A stretch of 64,000 bases of DNA from NCBI RefSeq assembly GCF_018918345.1, contig NZ_JAHLQI010000006.1:124001-188000 (forward strand), written 5' to 3'. The translations under genes and the position numbers were made by a program. The notes below the pieces were generated by a model. It worked only from the letters and a program-made list of their open reading frames with translations. It was not told the DNA's origin and made no database searches. Of the stretch, positions 42,633-51,006 are shown piece by piece (within the stretch, counting starts at the first letter, position 1; each line of letters starts with the position of its first letter). The stretch comes from Butyricicoccus intestinisimiae (GTDB lineage Bacteria; Bacillota; Clostridia; Oscillospirales; Butyricicoccaceae).

Positions 42633-43315
42633 GAGAACGAATCATAGCAGGAATTTCCGTTCAAATTGTGCGCAAGCGCATTCGGTCGATGAATCTGACC
42701 GTTCGCCCGCCGGAGGGGACGGTTCGTCTGTCGGTTCCGACGCGAACGTCCAATCGGGTGATTGACCGCTTTGTGCAGGAACATGAGAGCTGGATTCATG
42801 TCCAACAGGAAAAAATCCGCATGGAATATCCGCAGCATCAGTATCAAAGCGGCGAATGCATGTATCATTTTGGCGTGCCGCTGCACCTGCTCGTGCAGGA
42901 GACGGGCAGGCGCGGAAGCGTGCAGCGCACCGGTGATGTACTGCTCTTGTCTGCGCCGAAAGACAGCACGCCGGAACAGCGTAAAGCATGGGTGGAAGTG
43001 TGGCAGCGGACACAGTTACACGAACAAGCGGAACACCTGCTGACCAGATGGGCGGATATTATTGGCGTAGAAGTGAGAGAATGGCATATTAAGCGTATGC
43101 GAACCAGGTGGGGAACGTGCAATTATGCGGCGCACCGCATTTGGCTGAGTTTGGCGCTGGCGGAAAAGCCGCTGCCGTGTGTCGAATATGTCGTGGTGCA
43201 CGAGCTGTGCCATCTGCTCGAAGCAAGCCACAACGAACGGTTTTGGGCGTATGTGGAACGCTATCTGCCGGACTGGCGCGAGCGAAAGCAAAAACTAAAC
43301 GAGAGCGTACAATAA
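42629..43315 (+). CDS. YgjP-like (DUF45) metallopeptidase
   Basis: A 228-residue protein with the SprT/M48-like zinc motif HELCHLLEASHNERFW near the C-terminus, preceded by the family signature KRMRTRWGTCN and an N-terminal beta region (LTVRPPEGTVRLSVPTR). YgjP proteins are predicted metalloproteases of unknown substrate, often near restriction or repair genes; here alkD is directly upstream and overlaps by four bases. No membrane segment. Confidence 0.9.
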   Translation: MRERIIAGISVQIVRKRIRSMNLTVRPPEGTVRLSVPTRTSNRVIDRFVQEHESWIHVQQEKIRMEYPQHQYQSGECMYHFGVPLHLLVQETGRRGSVQRTGDVLLLSAPKDSTPEQRKAWVEVWQRTQLHEQAEHLLTRWADIIGVEVREWHIKRMRTRWGTCNYAAHRIWLSLALAEKPLPCVEYVVVHELCHLLEASHNERFWAYVERYLPDWRERKQKLNESVQ

Positions 43316-43355
43316 AAAAGCTGTTGCAAGGATGAAACCTGCAACAGCTTTTTTT
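43314..43355. terminator. Bidirectional terminator
   Basis: AAAAAGCTGTTGCA/TGCAACAGCTTTTT with A and T tracts, between the convergent ygjP and mtaD-like genes. Confidence 0.92.
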
Positions 43356-43364
43356 GCGTGATAC

Positions 43365-44639
43365 TTACTTGGTTTTGAGCTTTTGTGTAATCTCAGAACA
43401 GGTATGGTAAATTTCCTGCACATCGGTTCCAACGTCAAAGGTGCCGTTTTCGTACAGAATTTTGCCGGCAATCATGGTCAGCTGTACATTCTGCTTGCTG
43501 CCGCTGTACACCAGATTTTTGCTGATGTTGTTGACAGGCTGCATGTTCGGCTGATTGAGATCAATGACAATCAAATCCGCCTGCGAACCGGCGGTCAAAG
43601 TCTCACAATCGGTCAGGCGCATTGCCTTTGCGCCGCCGACGGTTGCCGCGTACAGCACCGCGTTGGCATCAACAGCAGACGCATCGTTTTCGTGAACCTT
43701 GGCAAGAGCGGTGGTCAGGAACATCTCACGGAACATGTCGAGGCAGTTGTTGCTCGCCGGACCATCGGTTCCGATTGCCAGATTGACGCCCGCCTGTAAA
43801 ATATCCTGAATCGGTGCAATGCCGCTCGCCAGCTTCAAATTGGAAGCTGGATTGGTGATGACGGACATGCTGCGCTTTTTGAAAATTGCAATGTCCTCCG
43901 GTGTGAAGTGGACGCAGTGATAGCCGCCGCCGCCAAAATCAAACAGATGCAGCGAATCCAAATACTGTGTCGGCGTCATGCCGTGCTTTTCCATGCACGA
44001 AGCGACTTCTCCGGCAGTCTCGGAATTGTGCGTGTACACCGGTGCTTGATACAGGTGCGCCAGCGCTGCCAAATCGTCCAGAATATTGCGGGAAGTCGTG
44101 TATTCTGCATGAAATCCCAGCTCAAAGGAGATGAGTGGGTGATAGCCATTGTATTTCTGATACCATTCGCCGACCAGCGCCGCGGACTGGCTGAAATCGT
44201 TGACAGCACCCGTCAGCACCGTGCGGAATCCGGTGTCGATGGACGACTGTACAATGGAATCCGGCGTCAGATACATGTCAAAGTTTGCCGTGATGCCGCT
44301 GGTCAAATATTCCAGATAAGCGAGCTTGGACAGATGATAAATATCCTCCTCGGTCAGCTTGGCTTCCATCGGGAACACCTGTTTGTTGAGCCAGTCCTGC
44401 AGCGGCAAATCATCCGCATACGAACGCAGGAACGTCATCGCAGAGTGGGTGTGTGCGTTTTTAAAGCCGGGCAGAATGAGATTGCCGCAGACATTGCGCT
44501 CGACATCCCAATGCAGGTCAGACGGTTTTTCCTCGCCGACATAGATGATTTTGTCGTCCTGAATCCAGATTTCGCCCCAAATTGGTTCAAATCCGTCCGC
44601 CATCGTCAAAATACGGGCGTTGTACAGTCGTGTGTTCAT
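43365..44639 (-). CDS. mtaD: Amidohydrolase, 5'-methylthioadenosine/S-adenosylhomocysteine deaminase-like
   Basis: A 424-residue metal-dependent deaminase. Metal ligands are His63 and His65 (NAHTHSAMT), a later His in GFHAEYT, another in YHCVHFTPE, and Asp in GTDGPASNN. The substrate-side sequence [16 protein letters not shown] is typical of MTA/SAH deaminases, which also include 5'-deoxyadenosine deaminases. It is the third gene of the aldolase-mtnA-mtaD operon and overlaps mtnA by four bases, supporting a role on MTA or 5'-deoxyadenosine rather than on chlorinated triazines or guanine. Confidence 0.88.
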   Translation of the reverse strand: MNTRLYNARILTMADGFEPIWGEIWIQDDKIIYVGEEKPSDLHWDVERNVCGNLILPGFKNAHTHSAMTFLRSYADDLPLQDWLNKQVFPMEAKLTEEDIYHLSKLAYLEYLTSGITANFDMYLTPDSIVQSSIDTGFRTVLTGAVNDFSQSAALVGEWYQKYNGYHPLISFELGFHAEYTTSRNILDDLAALAHLYQAPVYTHNSETAGEVASCMEKHGMTPTQYLDSLHLFDFGGGGYHCVHFTPEDIAIFKKRSMSVITNPASNLKLASGIAPIQDILQAGVNLAIGTDGPASNNCLDMFREMFLTTALAKVHENDASAVDANAVLYAATVGGAKAMRLTDCETLTAGSQADLIVIDLNQPNMQPVNNISKNLVYSGSKQNVQLTMIAGKILYENGTFDVGTDVQEIYHTCSEITQKLKTK

Positions 44640-45736
44640 GCGTGTTCCTCCTCTGGTGCGCCGAAGGGAATGCCGGCGTGCTTTTTGTCAAATACAGCGC
44701 GCAGGCTCTCAGTATACGGCGGGCGGCAGATGCCGTATTCCGTTACAATGCCGGAAATCAGCGTGTGATCCGTCACATCAAACGCCGGATTGTAGCATTT
44801 AACCTCCGGCAGTGCCATCGGCTCTGCGTAAAATTTCTCCTTGATTTCTTCCGGATCGCGCTGTTCAATCGGAATATCCTCACCGGTTGCACAGTTCAAG
44901 TCAATCGTTGAGGTCGGACCGAGGACATAGAACGGGATGCCGTAATGCTTTGCGAGAATTGCCACACCCGATGTGCCGATTTTATTCGCGGCATCGCCGT
45001 TTGCCGCGACGCGGTCACAGCCGACAAAGCAAGCCTGCACCCAGCCGTTTTTCATGACCAGACTCGCCATGTTGTCGCAAATCAGTGTCACATCAATGCC
45101 GCCGCGGCTCAGCTCATACGAAGTCAGCCGCGCACCCTGCAGCAGCGGGCGCGTCTCGTCGGAAAAGACGTGGAACTTGTAGCCGCGTTCCTTGCCCAAA
45201 AACAGCGGGCCGAGCGCTGTGCCGTAGCGGGACGTTGCTAGCGGTCCGGCATTGCAGTGCGTCAGGATGCCGTCTCCGTCTTTGACGAGAGACAGACCGT
45301 ATTCCGCAATGGAACGGCACATGGCAATGTCTTCTTTATGAATGGCAAGGCATTCGTCGCGCAGGACAGATAAGCGGTCGGCGCGATCTGCACAGTGCTC
45401 GGCGGTGTGCAGCATGCGATCCAGTGCCCAACGCAGATTTACTGCGGTCGGGCGGGAGGAGGCAAGATACTTCGCTTGTTCGCGCAGCTTGGACAGAAAA
45501 TCCGCCGCAGACAGCGCGGCATCTGCCTGCTGTGCCAGCACATAGAGGTCATACGCCGCACAAATGCCGATGCACGGCGCGCCGCGCACCTGTAAGCTCT
45601 GAATGGCATCGTACATTTCCCGTGCGGTGCGCAGCGTGAGATACTGCGTGCGGTTGGGCAGTTGGGTCTGGTCGAGAATGACGACGGCGGTGCCGTCATC
45701 GCTCAGATGAACATGATCGGATAAATATTCGCTCAT
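44636..45736 (-). CDS. mtnA: S-methyl-5-thioribose-1-phosphate isomerase
   Basis: A 366-residue aldose-ketose isomerase of the eIF2B-like fold that converts 5-methylthioribose 1-phosphate (or 5-deoxyribose 1-phosphate) to the ribulose form. Catalytic Cys161 (HCNAGPLAT) and Asp241 ([10 protein letters not shown]) are present, with [13 protein letters not shown] and [10 protein letters not shown]. It is joined by ATGA overlaps to the aldolase upstream and the deaminase downstream. Genes for the later steps of the classical methionine salvage pathway (mtnB dehydratase, mtnW, mtnX, mtnD) are not seen here. Confidence 0.94.
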   Translation of the reverse strand: MSEYLSDHVHLSDDGTAVVILDQTQLPNRTQYLTLRTAREMYDAIQSLQVRGAPCIGICAAYDLYVLAQQADAALSAADFLSKLREQAKYLASSRPTAVNLRWALDRMLHTAEHCADRADRLSVLRDECLAIHKEDIAMCRSIAEYGLSLVKDGDGILTHCNAGPLATSRYGTALGPLFLGKERGYKFHVFSDETRPLLQGARLTSYELSRGGIDVTLICDNMASLVMKNGWVQACFVGCDRVAANGDAANKIGTSGVAILAKHYGIPFYVLGPTSTIDLNCATGEDIPIEQRDPEEIKEKFYAEPMALPEVKCYNPAFDVTDHTLISGIVTEYGICRPPYTESLRAVFDKKHAGIPFGAPEEEHA

Positions 45737-46365
45737 ATGGATTTGCTTCCTTCCTCATCAATGACAGCCGGAATCGGACAGCCGGTGCTCATTGCCAGCC
45801 GGACGATTTTCGCGGAATCTTCTACATAAACGGCGTTCGTGTACGCCTGCGCCAGCGAATCCGCCGCCGTCACAACGCCGTGATTGGCGAGCAGCGCGGC
45901 AGGCTTGCGGCTGAGAATCGGCAGGCAATGGGTGCCGACTGCGGCGCTGCCCTGTGCGGCATAGTCCGCAACCTCAATGCTTCCGCCGAGAAACAGCAGC
46001 ATTTCCACGAGCACACAGGGAATTTCCCTGCGCAGCACGGCATAAGCTGTGGCGTTTGGCGAATGCGTGTGCACGATGGCGCGGTATTGCGGCAGATGCC
46101 GATAAATCTCCGCGTGCATTTTCCATTCGGAAGACGGCTTGTGTCCGGAAAGCACGTTGCCGTCCAAATCAATGATGACGATGTCTTCCGGTTTCATGAT
46201 GGTATAATCCATACCGCTTGGCGTGATGGCGATGCGGCCGGATGCCGCATCATAGCAGCTCAAATTGCCGCTGGTTGCAGCCATCATACCCTCACGATAG
46301 GCTTTCTGCGCGGTGTTGACAATCTCCTCCCGCAGAGAGGTCATGTCTGGCAGAGATTGGTTCAT
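45733..46365 (-). CDS. Class II aldolase/adducin family protein, likely 5-(methylthio or deoxy)ribulose-1-phosphate aldolase
   Basis: A 210-residue zinc aldolase of the FucA/AraD group. Zinc ligands His99 and His101 (VHTHSPNA) and His162 (ANHGVV) and the catalytic Glu80 (PSSEWKMH) are intact, with the phosphate loop TSGNLS and TPSGMDY. By sequence alone it could be fuculose-phosphate aldolase or MtnB dehydratase; the operon with mtnA and a deaminase points to cleavage of a 5-substituted ribulose 1-phosphate to DHAP and an aldehyde. First gene of the operon, with its own promoter and GGAGGG RBS. Confidence 0.82.
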   Translation of the reverse strand: MNQSLPDMTSLREEIVNTAQKAYREGMMAATSGNLSCYDAASGRIAITPSGMDYTIMKPEDIVIIDLDGNVLSGHKPSSEWKMHAEIYRHLPQYRAIVHTHSPNATAYAVLRREIPCVLVEMLLFLGGSIEVADYAAQGSAAVGTHCLPILSRKPAALLANHGVVTAADSLAQAYTNAVYVEDSAKIVRLAMSTGCPIPAVIDEEGSKSI

Positions 46366-46394
46366 AAGTAATCCCTCCGGTTTCTTTCTATGCT

Positions 46395-46423
46395 ATTATA
46401 CGTTTTTTTTGATTTCGCTTCAA
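46395..46423 (-). promoter_or_regulatory. Promoter of aldolase-mtnA-mtaD operon
   Basis: On the minus strand TTGAAG (complement 46418-46423), 17 bases, perfect TATAAT (complement 46395-46400). Confidence 0.75.
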
Positions 46424-46441
46424 CAGCAGACAAGGAAATAC

Positions 46442-46469
46442 TTGCAATTTGTCTGCAGGGTCGTATAAT
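46442..46469 (+). promoter_or_regulatory. Promoter of nudC
   Basis: TTGCAA (46442-46447), 16 bases, TATAAT (46464-46469). Divergent from the aldolase promoter, 18 bases apart. Confidence 0.7.
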
Positions 46470-46538
46470 GAGGAGGGGATATATTCCCGGAAATGAAAAA
46501 TAAAAACGTCACAGTGTGTGATGGTGGAGGAAAACACG

Positions 46539-47390
46539 ATGATTCAGGATATTGGACGCAATACCATTGATACAGAATTTGCAAAACCAAAGCCGCAGGA
46601 CAGCGATTATGTTCTGATTTTTGAAAAAACCGATGTATTTGTCGTGCCGGAAACCGGCAGTCTGCCGACATATGCCGACTGGAAGCGGCTGGGCGGCGAC
46701 AACAGCGAACTGGTACATATTTTTGAGCAGGCAGGCACCCAGTTCTTTACTGTGCTCGATCCGGACGATGCCATCAAACAGCAGCTGCGGCGCGAGGTGT
46801 CGCGCTATCTGCGCACGGTACAGCCGACATGGCTGCGTCTCGGCTCCGTGACCGCGCTGCATTTGTTCCAGTGGTTTCAAAACCACCGCTTCTGCGGCTG
46901 CTGCGGTGCACCGATGAAGCCGGACGGCAAGGAGCTGGCGATGCGCTGCACCAATGACGAGTGTCATGCAGTGACGTATCCGGCAATCAGCCCGGCGATT
47001 ATTGTCGGCATCGTAAACAACGGTAAAATCCTGCTGACCCGTTCTTCAGTCTATAAAAATCCGGTGTATGCACTGGTGTCCGGCTATATGAGCGTGGGCG
47101 AGACGTTTGAAACGACCGTCAAGCGCGAAGTCAAGGAAGAAACCGGTTTGGATGTCACCAACATTCAGTATTACGGCAATCAGCCGTGGGGCTTCTCCGG
47201 TGCGCAGATGATCGGCTTCTGGGCAGAGCTCACGGGAAGCGATCAGGTCAAGCTGCAGGAGGAAGAACTCAAGGAAGCCGGATGGTATACGCCGGAGGAG
47301 ATTCCGCCGGCATACGAAGAAAATCCGCTGGATTTGACGCATTATATGATTGAACTGTTCCGCGCACACAAGGCACCCGCACAGAGATAA
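46539..47390 (+). CDS. nudC: NAD+ diphosphatase (NudC-like)
   Basis: A 283-residue Nudix hydrolase that cleaves NAD(H), or NAD caps on RNA, to NMN and AMP. The zinc ribbon is seen as CGCCGAPM with a second pair in RCTNDEC, followed by the Nudix box starting GETFETTVKREVKEETG. The SQPWPFPxS motif that defines NADH specificity reads NQPWGFSGAQM here, keeping QPW and F but losing the second proline. Start 46539 has GGAGG 8 bases upstream; an earlier in-frame GTG overlaps the RBS. Confidence 0.9.
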   Translation: MIQDIGRNTIDTEFAKPKPQDSDYVLIFEKTDVFVVPETGSLPTYADWKRLGGDNSELVHIFEQAGTQFFTVLDPDDAIKQQLRREVSRYLRTVQPTWLRLGSVTALHLFQWFQNHRFCGCCGAPMKPDGKELAMRCTNDECHAVTYPAISPAIIVGIVNNGKILLTRSSVYKNPVYALVSGYMSVGETFETTVKREVKEETGLDVTNIQYYGNQPWGFSGAQMIGFWAELTGSDQVKLQEEELKEAGWYTPEEIPPAYEENPLDLTHYMIELFRAHKAPAQR

Positions 47391-47412
47391 CACAGCGGCA
47401 GGAGGCGATCAC

Positions 47413-48228
47413 ATGGTTGGAAGACTGGTATCTTCTCCAAGAGGTGCAACCTATTATTGGATTGAAAAAAACGCAGATGCACAGGCACCATGGATTATAT
47501 TCACGCATGGGCTGTGCGCCAATCATCGGCTGTTTGACAAGCAGCTCCCATTTTTTCGGCTCAACTATCACGTTTTGCTGTGGGATCTGCCGATGCACGG
47601 CCGCTCCCGCCCGTATCATGCGTTTACCTATGCACATGCGGCGGAGGAATTGAAACAGATCACGGACAGAGAACACATCAAGCAGGCGATTCTGGTCGGT
47701 CACGGCATCGGCGGATATGTCTGTCAGGAGTTTGCTTCGCGCTGGCCGGAGATGGTACAGGCGTTTGTCGGCGTCAGTGCAATGCCGTTCGGCGTGGCGC
47801 TGTATCCGGAATTCGATCAGAAAGAGCTGAAAAAAGTGCCGCAGACGGTCAAGCGTCTGCCGGAGCGTATGCTGCAGACAGGATTGGCGCGCAAGCGCAC
47901 ACAGACGCTGTACGGCTATCAAAATGCACTGCATATGTTTGAACAGATGAGCAAAAAAGAGATGGTGCAGGCGTTTGCGGCGGCATATGGCGACCGCTTC
48001 ACGCACAAAGCCGTGGTACAGTTCCGCTGTCCGGTCATGCTCGCCATCGGTGCGATGGATTACACCGGAAAAATTGCGGAGTACTGCCGCATTTGGTCGG
48101 AAAAACAAGGCTATCCGATGACCGTCATTCCGGACGCCTCGCACAACGCCAACACAGACAACGCAGATGTGTTTAACGATACGGTCAGCAAATTTTTACG
48201 CCGCAGCCTGCGCAAAAACAAAGCATAA
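47413..48228 (+). CDS. Alpha/beta hydrolase fold protein lacking the nucleophile serine
   Basis: A 271-residue alpha/beta hydrolase. The oxyanion region THGLCANHRLFDKQ, the DLPMHGRS segment, the acid in AIGAMDYTG and the histidine in DASHNAN are in place, but the nucleophile elbow reads VGHGIGG: Gly98 (codon GGC) stands where Ser belongs. The protein may be catalytically silent, use another mechanism, or reflect a point mutation. AGGAGG is 7 bases before the ATG. It follows nudC by 22 bases and is probably in the same transcript. Confidence 0.85.
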   Translation: MVGRLVSSPRGATYYWIEKNADAQAPWIIFTHGLCANHRLFDKQLPFFRLNYHVLLWDLPMHGRSRPYHAFTYAHAAEELKQITDREHIKQAILVGHGIGGYVCQEFASRWPEMVQAFVGVSAMPFGVALYPEFDQKELKKVPQTVKRLPERMLQTGLARKRTQTLYGYQNALHMFEQMSKKEMVQAFAAAYGDRFTHKAVVQFRCPVMLAIGAMDYTGKIAEYCRIWSEKQGYPMTVIPDASHNANTDNADVFNDTVSKFLRRSLRKNKA

Positions 48229-48233
48229 ACAAC

Positions 48234-48261
48234 AAAGAGATGCCGTCAGGCATCTCTTTTT
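48234..48261. terminator. Bidirectional terminator
   Basis: AAAGAGATGCC/GGCATCTCTTT with GTCA loop and T run, between the hydrolase and the convergent MATE gene. Confidence 0.9.
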
Positions 48262-49601
48262 GCGTGTATTTGCCGCTTTTTCAGCAGAAAATAATATCCG
48301 ATTCCCACAGCATCTGCGAAGAACCAGCCGATAGGAATCGACACCCAGATACCGATGACGCCAATCACGGCGATGCCGGACAACAGATAAGCGAGCGCCA
48401 CACGCGTACCCAACGAACAGACGGTGAGCACCACCGACATCTGCGGGCGGTTGACGGCGCGATAATAGCCATACAGCAAGAACAATATGCCGATGCCAAT
48501 GTAACAGGCGCCCTCAATCTGTAAATACTGGACACCGATGCGGACCACTTGCGCGCTGGAAGCGTCTACAAACAGCTGCATGAGCGGCTGCGCGCAGAGC
48601 CAGACTAAGCTGCTGATGATCACACAGAACACGGCAACGCTGGCAAATGCACAACGCACACCAGAAGCAATCCGTGCGGACTTTTGTGCGCCGTAATTTT
48701 GCGCGACGAATACGGAAAATGCATTGCCAAAATCCTGCACCGGCATGTATGCAATGGTATCAATCTTTACCGCAACGGCAAAAGCAGCCATGACGGCGGT
48801 ACCGAAGCTGTTGACGATGCCTTGCACCAGCAGAATGCCGAAATTCATGACAGACTGCTGCAGGCAGGTGCAGCCGGACAGCGAGAGAATGCTGCGGAGA
48901 TTTTCTCTGTTCCAGCACACGTCCCTGCGCGTCACGCGGTACTGCGGAAACTTTTTTAGAAAGTATACGGTGATGCCGATGCCGGAGACGCATTGCGAAG
49001 CGGCAGTGGCGAGCGCTGCGCCCATAATGCCCCAGTGCAAAACAATGACACAGTACAAATCCAAAAAAATATTTAACACGACAGAGACGGCGAGAAACAA
49101 CAGCGGAATGGCTGAATTTCCGATGCCGCGCAGAACGTTGGAAAAATAATTGTATAAAAATGTGGAAAAAAAGCCGAAAAATACATAAAACAGATAGGTG
49201 TGCATATCTGCAACCGTCTCTTTCGGGACGCGCAGAAAGAAAATGATGGGGTCGAGAAAGCGATAAAACGCAAGCATCAGACAGAGAGACAGCACGCCGA
49301 TCGTGCTGCAGGAGAGAAAAATGCCGTTTCGCATGGCGGGCAAATCGCGCCTGCCGTATGCTATGGACAAAAAGGCACTGCTGCCCAAGCACAGACCGAT
49401 AATAACAGAAGTTAAAAAGGTCAGAATGGTATACGAGGAGCCGACCGCCGCAAGCGCCGTATCTCCGATATATCTGCCGACGACCCACGTGTCCACCAGA
49501 TTGTACAGCTGCTGCATGACATTGCCGAGCATGAGCGGCAGGGCAAACAGCCACAAGCTGGTTGTGATATTTCCTGTGGTGAGATCCCGTTCCCGTTTCA
49601 T
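48246..49601 (-). CDS. MATE family efflux transporter (second)
   Basis: A 451-residue twelve-segment membrane pump, more like the NorM/DinF-type Firmicute branch than the MATE at 34.9 kb. Start MKRERDLTTGNI, then FALPLMLGNVMQQLYNLVDT, and SGCTCLQQSVMNFGILLVQG in the second half. Start 49601 follows GGAG at 8 bases; a further 49 upstream in-frame codons run through the promoter. Its promoter contains a palindrome, suggesting repressor control. The gene end overlaps the shared terminator. Confidence 0.9.
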   Translation of the reverse strand: MKRERDLTTGNITTSLWLFALPLMLGNVMQQLYNLVDTWVVGRYIGDTALAAVGSSYTILTFLTSVIIGLCLGSSAFLSIAYGRRDLPAMRNGIFLSCSTIGVLSLCLMLAFYRFLDPIIFFLRVPKETVADMHTYLFYVFFGFFSTFLYNYFSNVLRGIGNSAIPLLFLAVSVVLNIFLDLYCVIVLHWGIMGAALATAASQCVSGIGITVYFLKKFPQYRVTRRDVCWNRENLRSILSLSGCTCLQQSVMNFGILLVQGIVNSFGTAVMAAFAVAVKIDTIAYMPVQDFGNAFSVFVAQNYGAQKSARIASGVRCAFASVAVFCVIISSLVWLCAQPLMQLFVDASSAQVVRIGVQYLQIEGACYIGIGILFLLYGYYRAVNRPQMSVVLTVCSLGTRVALAYLLSGIAVIGVIGIWVSIPIGWFFADAVGIGYYFLLKKRQIHAKRDA

Positions 49602-49628
49602 GACGTGCACTCCTTTTTTGAGAAAATC

Positions 49629-49643
49629 ATACTTTTTAAGTAT
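49629..49643. promoter_or_regulatory. Palindromic operator candidate at MATE promoter
   Basis: ATACTT-TTT-AAGTAT, a perfect 6-3-6 inverted repeat that covers the -10 box of the minus-strand promoter. Confidence 0.45.
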
Positions 49644-49666
49644 AACACACGCAAACGAAAAAGCAA
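49639..49666 (-). promoter_or_regulatory. Promoter of second MATE gene
   Basis: On the minus strand TTGCTT (complement 49661-49666), 16 bases, TATACT (complement 49639-49644). Confidence 0.6.
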
Positions 49667-49691
49667 TGTGAGACTCTATGCAAATTGCAAA

Positions 49692-49720
49692 TAGACCGTG
49701 AAAACGTTTTCTTATATAAT
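49692..49720 (+). promoter_or_regulatory. Promoter of chromate transporter genes
   Basis: TAGACC (49692-49697), 17-base spacer, perfect TATAAT (49715-49720). The spacer is almost filled by a cre-like site. Confidence 0.6.
49699..49712 (+). promoter_or_regulatory. cre-like site (CcpA operator candidate)
   Basis: TGAAAACGTTTTCT matches 13 of 14 positions of the consensus TGWAANCGNTTWCA as I recall it. Its place between -35 and -10 would give catabolite repression. Confidence 0.55.
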
Positions 49721-49762
49721 AATACATAGAGATGAATTTGTATTTCACGAAGGGAGTTTGTT

Positions 49763-50320
49763 ATGCATCAGAAAAAACAGCGCGTCTGGGAACTGCTGTT
49801 GGTATTTCTCAAAATCGGCGCGTTTACGTTTGGCGGCGGATATGCGATGATTCCGCTCATCCAACGGGAAATGGTGGACAATAAAAAATGGATCAGCGAA
49901 AAAGACATTTTGGACATTGTCGCGATTTCGGAATCGACACCGGGGCCGATTGCGGTCAATGCGGCAACGTTTGTCGGCTACCATGTCGCGGGCGTGGCGG
50001 GAGCAACTGCCGCGACAGTTGGTGTGGTGCTGCCGGCGTTTTGCATCATCGCTTGTCTGGCGGCGATTCTGCCGAAATTAGAGCAGCTGCGGGCGGTGCA
50101 GTATGCGTTTTGGGGCATTCGCGTCGGCGTACTGGCGCTGCTGCTGCGCGCCTTGCTCACGATGTATCATTCCTGCCAAAAGCATGTGTTTGCCGTATGC
50201 ATCATGCTGGCGGCATTTGCCTGCGTGGCGGTTTTGCAGATGAACACGATTGTCGTGCTGCTCGGCTGCGCCGTGGCAGGCGTGCTGTACACCATGGCAA
50301 AGGAGGGCACACGTTCATGA
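49763..50320 (+). CDS. Chromate transporter family protein, half 1
   Basis: A 185-residue membrane protein with one chromate_transp domain: FLKIGAFTFGGGYAMIPL, then AISESTPGPIAVNAATFVG, and about five membrane segments. In Firmicutes the CHR family often occurs as two short genes that together equal one long ChrA. The natural substrate is often unknown; sulfate or other oxyanions are possible. It overlaps half 2 in an ATGA junction. Confidence 0.9.
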   Translation: MHQKKQRVWELLLVFLKIGAFTFGGGYAMIPLIQREMVDNKKWISEKDILDIVAISESTPGPIAVNAATFVGYHVAGVAGATAATVGVVLPAFCIIACLAAILPKLEQLRAVQYAFWGIRVGVLALLLRALLTMYHSCQKHVFAVCIMLAAFACVAVLQMNTIVVLLGCAVAGVLYTMAKEGTRS

Positions 50321-50889
50321 TATACTGGCAGCTGTTTTCTACGTTTTTTGAAGTCGGCGCGTTTACGTTTGGCGGCGGCTATGCGATGCTTCCGCTGATT
50401 CAGCAGAAGGTACAGGCGCATCATTGGATTTCAACAGAGGATCTCGTCAATTTCATTGCGGTCAGCGAAAGCTCGCCCGGTCCGTTTGCCGTCAATATCT
50501 CGACATATATCGGGCAGATGATCGGCGGAATGGCGGGCGCACTGTGTGCGACGCTGGGCGTCATTTTGCCTGCGTTTGTCATTATTTTACTCGTTGCCCG
50601 CTGCTTTCGCGCCTTTCAGCGCAGCCGCATTGTGCGCGGCGCCATGGCGGGACTCAATCCGGCGGTTGTCGGCATGATTGCCGCATCACTGTACTCGATT
50701 GGCAGACAGGTTTTGTTTCCGCACGGGCTGGCGATTGCGTCCGGCGATGTCGTGCAGCTGTTTTGTGCGCTGTGCATTCTGGGCGCGATGCTCGCACTGA
50801 TGAAAAAAGGCGTGCATCCGATTTTAATTATCTGTATGTCGGCGGTCGGCGGCGTGGTGTTTGGATTCGCGCTGCATTTGCCGGTATGA
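50317..50889 (+). CDS. Chromate transporter family protein, half 2
   Basis: A 190-residue partner with the same signatures (FFEVGAFTFGGGYAMLPL, AVSESSPGPFAVNISTYIG). The two halves are clearly homologous, consistent with assembly as an antiparallel heterodimer. Coupled to half 1 by a four-base overlap. No chromate-reductase or metal regulator gene is adjacent. Confidence 0.9.
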   Translation: MIYWQLFSTFFEVGAFTFGGGYAMLPLIQQKVQAHHWISTEDLVNFIAVSESSPGPFAVNISTYIGQMIGGMAGALCATLGVILPAFVIILLVARCFRAFQRSRIVRGAMAGLNPAVVGMIAASLYSIGRQVLFPHGLAIASGDVVQLFCALCILGAMLALMKKGVHPILIICMSAVGGVVFGFALHLPV

Positions 50890-50944
50890 TTTTTGTGTTT
50901 ACGATTTATTCATATTTTATTCGCCGTTTTATCACAAACGCCTG

Positions 50945-50953
50945 CTATGATTG
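50945..50953 (+). promoter_or_regulatory. Extended -10 promoter of marR-ABC operon
   Basis: TGCTATGAT; no convincing -35. It ends 11 bases before the palindrome at 50964. Confidence 0.5.
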
Positions 50954-50963
50954 ATGACACGGT

Positions 50964-50976
50964 TAATAATTAACAA
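50964..50976. promoter_or_regulatory. MarR operator candidate
   Basis: GTTAATAATTAAC, a perfect 13-base palindrome at the expected transcription start of the marR-ABC operon, so autoregulation is likely. Confidence 0.6.
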
Positions 50977-51006
50977 TGTTAAGCATTGCGCAGAAGGGAG
51001 GAGCGT

